DNA from: UBA3263 sp964549975
Lineage (GTDB): Bacteria; Bacteroidota; Bacteroidia; Bacteroidales; Muribaculaceae
NCBI GenBank assembly: GCA_964549975.1
Contig: CAZJWM010000054.1
Coordinates: 1-14,052, forward strand
DNA: 14,052 bases
Direction of reading: 5' to 3'
The notes under the pieces were generated by a model. It was not told the origin of the DNA and did no database searches. It worked only from the letters and a program-made list of their open reading frames with translations. A program made the position numbers and the translations under genes. Each line of letters begins with the position of its first letter. Position 1 is the first letter of the stretch. Positions 5,978-11,903 of the stretch are shown piece after piece.

Positions 5978-7291
5978 ATGCAATCGATTGAGAAAAAATC
6001 CATCTTCCGTCGCTATGTAGTCTTTGCCGTGGGATTGATGTGCTGCTCGTTTGGTGTGGCACTGATCACCCGAGCTGCCTTGGGCACGTCGCCCATATCA
6101 TCGGTGGCCTACGTGGCCAGCTTGAACACGCCCATTTCTATGGGCACATATTTGCTGTCGATCAACCTGTTGCTGATTCTGGGGCAGGTGTTGATGCTGG
6201 GGCGCGAGGGCGTTCGCCGTTCGCGCGTGGAGCTGCTTGTGCAGTTGCCGGTGTCGCTGGCCTTCGGAGCGATGGTCGACATAGGCATGGCGCTGTTTGC
6301 GGTGTTTGACGCGTCGACCTACACGGCGCAAATCATTCAGATGCTCATCGGTTGCGGCATCATGTCGCTGGGCATTTCGCTCGAGGTGGTTGCCGACGTG
6401 ACGATGAACAGTGCGGAATATTTTGTGCGCATTGCTTCGCGTCGGTTCTCGCGTGAGTTTGGCACTGTGAAGATAGCTTTCGACGTGACTCTCGTGGTCA
6501 TAGCCATTTTGCTGAGCCTCATCCTCTCCGGCTCGTTGCAGGGTGTGCGCGAAGGCACCGTGTTTGTGGCCCTGCTCACCGGCCCGTTTGTCAGACTCTT
6601 CAGCCCCCGATTGAGTTGGTTGCGCCGCTGGGAGATGATGGGATTGCCCGATGGCGACGCCGCCGACGCTGCCGATGCCACGGCGCAGGCAGAGCATGTG
6701 GTCATCACCGTTTCTCGTCAATATGGCAGCGGTGGCCACGAATTAGCCGAGGCTATTGCTCAGCGATTGGGCATAAAATTCTACGACAACCAACTGATTG
6801 ACATGGTGGTGGAGCAGCAGGGTTTGACTCGCGAATACGTGAGCCACAACGAGCAGAATATGCCCACGAGCTTGTTGCTGCGCATGGCCACCCGCGACTA
6901 TGAGGCGCCCATCGACAAGAGTCTTTCGTTGGACGATGCACTGTTTGTGGCGCAGAGCCGCGTGATTCGCCGTCTGGCTTCGCAGGAGAGTTGCGTGATT
7001 GTGGGCCGCTGCGCCGACTATGTGCTGAAAGATCAGCCCCACGTGATCAACATCTTTGTGCATGCCGCCGAAGACTATAAAGTGGCGCGTGCCACCAAAG
7101 AATATGGCCTCGATCCGGCCGTGGCTGCGCGTGAGGTGAGTCGCATCAACCGCGCTCGAGCTTCGCACTATCAGCACTATACCGACCGCCGTTGGGAAGA
7201 CGTGAACAACTACGACCTGGTGTTTGACACCTCCACCACCTCCACCGACCTGATTGTCGACCTCGTGGCCTCGGTTTATTCGAAGGCTTGA
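5978..7291 (+). CDS. YczE/YitT-like membrane domain fused to a cytidylate-kinase-like domain
   Basis: This 437-residue protein joins two domains. Residues about 13-210 are an integral membrane domain with hydrophobic segments near 13-35, 55-75, 85-110, 117-140, 165-185 and 191-207. Its features (FGVALITRAALGTSPISS, then SLGISLEVVADV) resemble the YczE/YitT family. A short linker rich in Ala and Asp (225-238) leads to residues 241-437, a cytidylate-kinase-like P-loop domain. VITVSRQYGSGGHELAEAI carries the G-x-GG loop at 250-253, and IVGRCADYVL (341-350) and DRRWEDVNNYDLVFDT (403-418) are typical of the cytidylate-kinase-2 group. The enzyme group is named by similarity; a nucleotide substrate is unproven, and housekeeping Cmk is a different protein. 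The gene has its own promoter, and its 3' end overlaps the convergent btuD gene by 16 bases. Confidence 0.88.
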   Translation: MQSIEKKSIFRRYVVFAVGLMCCSFGVALITRAALGTSPISSVAYVASLNTPISMGTYLLSINLLLILGQVLMLGREGVRRSRVELLVQLPVSLAFGAMVDIGMALFAVFDASTYTAQIIQMLIGCGIMSLGISLEVVADVTMNSAEYFVRIASRRFSREFGTVKIAFDVTLVVIAILLSLILSGSLQGVREGTVFVALLTGPFVRLFSPRLSWLRRWEMMGLPDGDAADAADATAQAEHVVITVSRQYGSGGHELAEAIAQRLGIKFYDNQLIDMVVEQQGLTREYVSHNEQNMPTSLLLRMATRDYEAPIDKSLSLDDALFVAQSRVIRRLASQESCVIVGRCADYVLKDQPHVINIFVHAAEDYKVARATKEYGLDPAVAAREVSRINRARASHYQHYTDRRWEDVNNYDLVFDTSTTSTDLIVDLVASVYSKA

Positions 7292-7983
7292 GCCGTCAGT
7301 GAGGAGACCGCCATCTCCGCTGCCGGAAGATGGTGAAGTGCCGGAGGATCGAGCAGCATCACCGTGTCGGCCTCGGCGAAGGCCAACTCCAACTCGTGGG
7401 TGGAGAATATGATGCATTTACCCTCGTTGTGGGCCAGTGAGGCCAGTAGGGTCGTGAGTCGGCGGCGGTTTGGCACGTCGAGAAACGACGTGGGTTCATC
7501 CAGGAGGATTATGGGCGTGTCTTGCGCCAGAGCGCGTGCCAGCATGATTCGCTGACATTCGCCGTCGCTCATCGTGTCCATGGTGCGCCGGGCAAAGTCG
7601 GCCATCCCCACGCGCTGCAGCGCTGCGTCGATGATTTTGCTGTCTTCGGGGCGTGCGCGACCAATCCAGTTGGTGAACGGTGCGCGGCCCAGTGCCACCA
7701 CATCGCGGCAGCGCAGATTGCTCACGCGCACGCGTTCGGTGGTGACCATCGCCACTGTTCGCGCCAATTGCGACGTGGATGCGCGGCGAGTGTCCAACCC
7801 GTTGAGATAGATTTTGCCGCTTTGCGGTTGCGTGAGTCCGGCCACGGCGCGAAGCAACGTGGACTTTCCGGCGCCGTTGCGGCCTATCAGGGCCGTCAGA
7901 GTGCCGCTGGCCACCGATGTCGTGGCGCCGCTCAGCAGTGTGCGTTTGCCGTAGGCGAGCGTGAGGTCTTGAATCTGAATCAT
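7276..7983 (-). CDS. btuD: Cobalamin-type ABC importer ATPase
   Basis: This 235-residue ABC ATPase energises the importer with the adjacent permease. Walker A is at 34-41 (GRNGAGKS), the signature at 139-143 (SDGEC in place of the usual SGGQ), Walker B at 158-163 followed by P164 (IILLDEP), and the H-loop histidine at 196 (FSTHE). The usual Q-loop glutamine appears replaced in VTTERV (80-85); I recall Bacteroidetes relatives having TER or TDR there. The ATG at 7983 overlaps the permease stop (ATGA) and gives the normal start MIQIQDLTLAYGKR; a longer upstream reading would only add permease-coding sequence. The group also includes haem and siderophore ATPases; cobalamin is inferred from the neighbours. 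Confidence 0.85.
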   Translation of the reverse strand: MIQIQDLTLAYGKRTLLSGATTSVASGTLTALIGRNGAGKSTLLRAVAGLTQPQSGKIYLNGLDTRRASTSQLARTVAMVTTERVRVSNLRCRDVVALGRAPFTNWIGRARPEDSKIIDAALQRVGMADFARRTMDTMSDGECQRIMLARALAQDTPIILLDEPTSFLDVPNRRRLTTLLASLAHNEGKCIIFSTHELELAFAEADTVMLLDPPALHHLPAAEMAVSSLTAQAFE

Positions 7984-8954
7984 GCTGAGAACGATTGATT
8001 GCGAATCACCACCCAAATCACTATAGGTATGCCCACCAAGGCGGTGATGGAGTTGATGGGGAGCACCAGCAGTTTCGACACCAAATCGCACGCCGTGAGC
8101 GTAGCCGCGCCAATCAGTGCCGACGCCGGCAACAGAATGCGATGGTCGGCCGTGCGGCAGACGGCGCGGGCCACGTGAGGCATGGCCAGACCAATGAAAC
8201 TAATCGGGCCGCAGAAGGCTGTGACACTTCCGGCCAACAGCGTGGTGGATATCAGTATCAGCAGGCGCGAGCGGCGCATATTCAGACCCATTGTGCGTGC
8301 ATATTGTTCGCCCAACAGGAGCATATTCAGCGGCTTGATCCCGGCCACTGCCAGCACCAGACCGACTATCACGGCGGCGGCGAGCACGGCCAACTGCGGC
8401 GACGTCACCTCACCCAGCGAGCCCATGGTCCAGAGCACGTATGACTTCAGTGCCTCCTCGTGGCTGAGATATTGCAGAATCTGCACCACCGCGCCGATGC
8501 CCGACGAGAGCATGATGCCGAGTATCAAAATCACCATTATATCCTTGATGCGCGCACCCACGGCCACAATCAGTGCGAACACCGCGGCAGCGCCGAGCCA
8601 AGCGGCGGCAGCGATGCCAAACGGTGTGGAGAGTCCTGCTAAAAGCAGCAGAGCCACGCCCAGACCCGCCCCGGCGCTGATGCCCAACACGTAAGGCCCC
8701 GCCAGCGGATTGCGGAAAAGCGTCTGCATCTGCAGGCCGCTCACCGACAGCGCCATGCCCGCCAGCAGCGCCACGGCGGCCTTGAGCACGCGGATGTGCC
8801 ACACGATGTGGCTCACCGAAGCCTCACACGGGCCTCCGGTTAGCGCGGCCCACACCTCGCGCAGCGAGAGCGACACCGTGCCGCACGCCACGTCGAGCAC
8901 TGCTAAAAACAGCACCAACACCGTGAGCAACAAGAATTTGATAGACACTTTCAT
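7980..8954 (-). CDS. btuC: Cobalamin-type ABC importer permease (FecCD family)
   Basis: This 324-residue inner-membrane permease has the length and hydrophobic pattern of the BtuC/FecCD family, which forms a dimer of about ten helices per subunit. Family motifs are visible: SGLQMQTLFRNPLAGPYVLG (72-91), the cytoplasmic coupling region LLLGEQYARTMG (212-223), and GPISFIGLAMPHVARAV (249-265). It begins six bases after the btuF stop and ends overlapping the btuD start. Together with BtuF and BtuD it makes a complete importer. The family also moves haem and ferric siderophores, so the substrate rests on the BtuG-like gene in the same window. Confidence 0.87.
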   Translation of the reverse strand: MKVSIKFLLLTVLVLFLAVLDVACGTVSLSLREVWAALTGGPCEASVSHIVWHIRVLKAAVALLAGMALSVSGLQMQTLFRNPLAGPYVLGISAGAGLGVALLLLAGLSTPFGIAAAAWLGAAAVFALIVAVGARIKDIMVILILGIMLSSGIGAVVQILQYLSHEEALKSYVLWTMGSLGEVTSPQLAVLAAAVIVGLVLAVAGIKPLNMLLLGEQYARTMGLNMRRSRLLILISTTLLAGSVTAFCGPISFIGLAMPHVARAVCRTADHRILLPASALIGAATLTACDLVSKLLVLPINSITALVGIPIVIWVVIRNQSFSA

Positions 8955-8960
8955 CGAGCT

Positions 8961-10025
8961 CTATTGCAGACGGAAATAATAGTGGAGCGACGAGGTGTCG
9001 CCGCCTTTGAAGATGGTGTGGAGATCTTCCAAAATCAGTTCGGGGTGCACCATTCCGCTCTCAAAGAATGAGCCGCGATGGTTGTATACCGGGCCTGAAA
9101 ACTCTGCATTCGGTGCGGCGTCGCGTAGGGCTGCGAGCGAATTATATTGCCCGGTGTTGAGCCAGAGGTCGGCCGATTGCAGCAACATCACGGCCTGCTC
9201 CATGTCGATGGGGGCGGCGCCCGCGGCGGTGTTGTCGCGGTAGATGTAGCGGCCACCGGCATCGTCAATCAGCCGGGAAATTTCGCTCTTGACCGACGGC
9301 ATGAACCACGATGAGGCGTAGGGCGCATTGAGCATCACCTTGGGTGCGGCCGTGGTGTCGGCGGCATACTCCTCGCGGCGTGTTTCGTAGGCCTTGGCTA
9401 TTTCCGTATAGCGCTCAGCTGCGGCTCCGCGGCATCCGGCCAGTGCCCCGAAGGCCACCAACCATTCGGCGCGGCCCAGCGGATCCTGCTCCACGAAGTC
9501 GGCTATGTAGACGTAGGGCACCTGCAGCTCGCGCAACTTCGCCTCGATGGTGGAGCGCGCTCCCACGCCGTAGATCAGCACTACGTCGGGCTTGATGGAG
9601 AGCAGCGTCTCATAGTCCATGGCGGCGTCGTAGCCCACGTCGGCGAGCGAATCGCGGCGAGCCGTCACCGCCGGGATTGAGATATATTGCATACCCGACA
9701 CACCCACCACTCGCGCCAATTCGTCAATTTCGTCGAGATAGGCCAGGTGGGTGGTGCTCATGCACACCATCCGATGGAAACCGCCCCGGGGGATGACGAT
9801 GCGCGAGGTGTCGGCCGACGTCTCCGATTGCCAGGGGTTGTAGACCTCCAACACCGTTTCGCCGCGCGAGTTACCTCTCAGCGCAAAGCATTGTGCATGT
9901 TCGGGTTGATAGATGATTTCGCCGGAGACCGAGTCGCCGTTGGCGCCGCTGCGCGAGCAAGCGCAAAGGCAGATTGTGAGGATTATTGCGGAGAGTATGC
10001 TGAGTCGTTGAATTCGTTGCGTCAT
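8961..10025 (-). CDS. btuF: Cobalamin-type periplasmic binding lipoprotein
   Basis: This 354-residue protein is the binding component of the ABC importer. The ATG at 10025 is chosen because it gives a clean lipoprotein signal, MTQRIQRLSILSAIILTIC followed by LCAC with Cys23; a longer upstream reading is basic, non-signal sequence inside the preceding gene. The body matches the Peripla_BP_2 fold: FHRMVCMSTTHLAYLDEIDE, then SIKPDVVLIYG, VPYVYIADFVEQDPLGRAEW, and a second lobe with APYASSWFMPSVKSEISRLI and DDAGGRYIY. The start overlaps the S41 gene stop by ATGA, and btuC follows after six bases. An iron-siderophore binder would look similar; the BtuG-like gene favours cobalamin. Confidence 0.85.
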   Translation of the reverse strand: MTQRIQRLSILSAIILTICLCACSRSGANGDSVSGEIIYQPEHAQCFALRGNSRGETVLEVYNPWQSETSADTSRIVIPRGGFHRMVCMSTTHLAYLDEIDELARVVGVSGMQYISIPAVTARRDSLADVGYDAAMDYETLLSIKPDVVLIYGVGARSTIEAKLRELQVPYVYIADFVEQDPLGRAEWLVAFGALAGCRGAAAERYTEIAKAYETRREEYAADTTAAPKVMLNAPYASSWFMPSVKSEISRLIDDAGGRYIYRDNTAAGAAPIDMEQAVMLLQSADLWLNTGQYNSLAALRDAAPNAEFSGPVYNHRGSFFESGMVHPELILEDLHTIFKGGDTSSLHYYFRLQ

Positions 10026-11035
10026 TGTTGGGTGATGAGATTGATGGCGAAGTCGAGCATTGTGTCGGTGCCGGAGAGGGCGGCCTGAGCGTCGAGGTCG
10101 ACGGCGCACCCTGCGGTGGGTTCAATGCCGAATTCGGTGATGTTCATTTGGCTGTCGTAGACTATGCTGGCGCTCATGCGCAAGCCCCATCCGCAGGGCA
10201 ATTCCGACGAATAAGGCATACCTGCGCCGCCGCCGGTGCAGGCGCCGACTTGAGTCACTCCGGGGAGCCCTCGCATGGCCATGACAAAGAAGTTTGCGGC
10301 GCTGTAGGTTGAGCGATTGGTGAGGAGCACCACCGGTTTGCCCCAAATCATCGAACCTTCGGGAGCCGGGTCGAGCGAGATGGGGTAGGGCTCGGAGAAG
10401 GCGTCGTGGGCCGTGCCGGTTTTGTGGGAGATGTAGCCCACGGTGGTGGGCGTGGAGATGAAATGTTGAATCAGGGTTTGGGCGTTGGTCATTTCGCCGC
10501 CGCCGTTGTCGCGCAAGTCGATGATTAGGCCAGTGCAACTGAGCATGTTGTAGAGTGCCCAGTCGATGTTGCTGTGGCCCAGTCCGCTGCTGAACGTGGG
10601 CACACGCAGATAGGCCACGTTTTGCGGCAGGATGGCATACCACCACGTGCCGAGTTGCGTGTAGTGGTAGTTGAAATAGTATTGCTCCACCAGCCGTGAG
10701 TCGAAATTCTGAGGATAGTCGCTCCACCAAGCGCGATAATACGACGTGGCGAAGCCCGACGACAGATTCGTGTGGCCGTCGCGCAGTTCGTCGAGCATTG
10801 CGGAGCAGAGTTCAAAGAGTTGCGCCTTGGTCATCGACTCCTTCACCTGCGGATAATAGCGGTCGTGCACCTCCTGCCAGTCCACATCTTTGTAGGCAAA
10901 GAAGCAATAGTGTTGGTCGACGGCGGTCCATAGCGCCTCGAAGTTGCCGTGGCGGGTGTCGTCGAAATCTTCCACGGAGTGGCATGCCGAGAGGCAAAGC
11001 AGCGGGAGGAGCAGCAGGGGAATCAGTCGAGGCAT
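10022..11035 (-). CDS. S41-family (tail-specific/tricorn-like) peptidase lipoprotein
   Basis: This 337-residue envelope lipoprotein has the signal MPRLIPLLLLPLLCLSAC with Cys18 as the lipid site. The S41 core is recognisable: LRDGHTNL at 84-91 in the N-terminal helical part, LIIDLRDNGGGEM (170-182), and PVVLLTNRSTYSAANFF (234-250), in which Ser245 of TYSAA is the expected nucleophile. GIEPTAG (303-309) matches the strand near the end of the family. No PDZ domain is evident. The partner residues of the catalytic site cannot be fixed by eye. The start lies four bases after the DUF3316-like gene and the stop overlaps btuF, so it is coupled to the binding protein. Substrate is unknown. Confidence 0.88.
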   Translation of the reverse strand: MPRLIPLLLLPLLCLSACHSVEDFDDTRHGNFEALWTAVDQHYCFFAYKDVDWQEVHDRYYPQVKESMTKAQLFELCSAMLDELRDGHTNLSSGFATSYYRAWWSDYPQNFDSRLVEQYYFNYHYTQLGTWWYAILPQNVAYLRVPTFSSGLGHSNIDWALYNMLSCTGLIIDLRDNGGGEMTNAQTLIQHFISTPTTVGYISHKTGTAHDAFSEPYPISLDPAPEGSMIWGKPVVLLTNRSTYSAANFFVMAMRGLPGVTQVGACTGGGAGMPYSSELPCGWGLRMSASIVYDSQMNITEFGIEPTAGCAVDLDAQAALSGTDTMLDFAINLITQQ

Positions 11036-11039
11036 GGCG

Positions 11040-11903
11040 TTAGAGTTCTATGGGTTTGACTTTGCGGCGAGTGTCAAGCGAAATCCATTGGCCGCTGATG
11101 CCGATGACGGCGGCGTGGGTGACGCTGCGCCAAGTGATGTGGTTGGCACTCGATGAGAGGATGTTGCAGCGATAGCCCAGACGCAGTGACGTGTGGCCCA
11201 GGTGGAGGTCCACCGTGAGCAGATTGCGCAGGTTGAAGTAGTTGCCCCACCATGCGCAGTGGGCCAGGCCGGTGCGGTTGCCAAGGGATATTTCGTAGTA
11301 GAGTTCGCCGAATTCAGGGGCGAAAAATGCGCCCACGGTGGGGAGTGCGGCGCTGTAGCGCACGGAGATGGGGAGTCGGCGGATGCGGGTGTTCCAGAGC
11401 GCGTAGCCCGCGAGGCCCACCGTGACGGCCGCTTGGGCTTGCGCGGGGTTGTTGCCGTTGCGTTTCAGATAGAGGCAGCCGAGGTCGGCGCGGGCTTCGC
11501 CGCCCAAGCCCAACGTAATCTCTTTGGGCAATTGCCAGCGGTGCATCATCGCCCAAGCGAAATCCACTCCGCCATAGAGCATCGAGGCGTTGCCGGCGGG
11601 GTTGACCGTGTGGTCGTAGCGCAGGCCGAAGTCGAGTTGCATCAGCCATCTTTCGGGCGAGAAACGCATGGCCTGACGGCGCTCATAGCGGAGCGCATAG
11701 CTCTCGCCGCTATAGCGCAGCGGCGTCAGGTAGGTGTTGATTAGCCGTGCGCCGCCCACTTCCACTGTGTAGGCCGCTTGCACGGGGCGCACAGCCGCCG
11801 AGTCCGCGCTTTCGGCGTGGATGCTGAAGGGGAGGAGCAGCGTCAGTAGCAGCAGACTAAAACAGACGCTCCTGGCCGTTGATTTCGTCGCGAACTTCGT
11901 CAT
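11040..11903 (-). CDS. DUF3316-like outer-membrane protein
   Basis: This 287-residue protein has a signal peptide (MTKFATKSTARSVCFSLLLL continuing to about SIHA) and a beta-rich body typical of the Bacteroidetes DUF3316 family, which has no known function. Characteristic stretches are TYLTPLRYSGESYALRYERR, GNASMLYGGVDFAWAMMHRW, GAFFAPEFGELYYEISLGNR and AHCAWWGNYFNLRNLL. Alternating amphipathic strands suggest an outer-membrane or surface protein. The ATG at 11903 is preferred; a TTG at 11921 would add six residues. The start lies 47 bases inside the topoisomerase gene, in another frame, implying co-transcription. The family name is from memory of its sequence style. Confidence 0.82.
   Translation of the reverse strand: MTKFATKSTARSVCFSLLLLTLLLPFSIHAESADSAAVRPVQAAYTVEVGGARLINTYLTPLRYSGESYALRYERRQAMRFSPERWLMQLDFGLRYDHTVNPAGNASMLYGGVDFAWAMMHRWQLPKEITLGLGGEARADLGCLYLKRNGNNPAQAQAAVTVGLAGYALWNTRIRRLPISVRYSAALPTVGAFFAPEFGELYYEISLGNRTGLAHCAWWGNYFNLRNLLTVDLHLGHTSLRLGYRCNILSSSANHITWRSVTHAAVIGISGQWISLDTRRKVKPIEL

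Noticed and set aside
7984..8091. Upstream extension of btuD by 36 residues
   Set aside because: It overlaps the 3' end of btuC; the ATG at 7983 gives the standard N-terminus and an ATGA coupling.
7751..8350. GCCACTG strings at 7751 and 8344, resembling the core of a cobalamin riboswitch B12 box
   Set aside because: Both lie inside btuD and btuC coding sequence on the opposite strand, without surrounding riboswitch structure.
10026..10109. Upstream extension of btuF by 28 residues
   Set aside because: The extra residues are Arg/His-rich, overlap the S41 gene and would hide the lipoprotein signal that begins at 10025.
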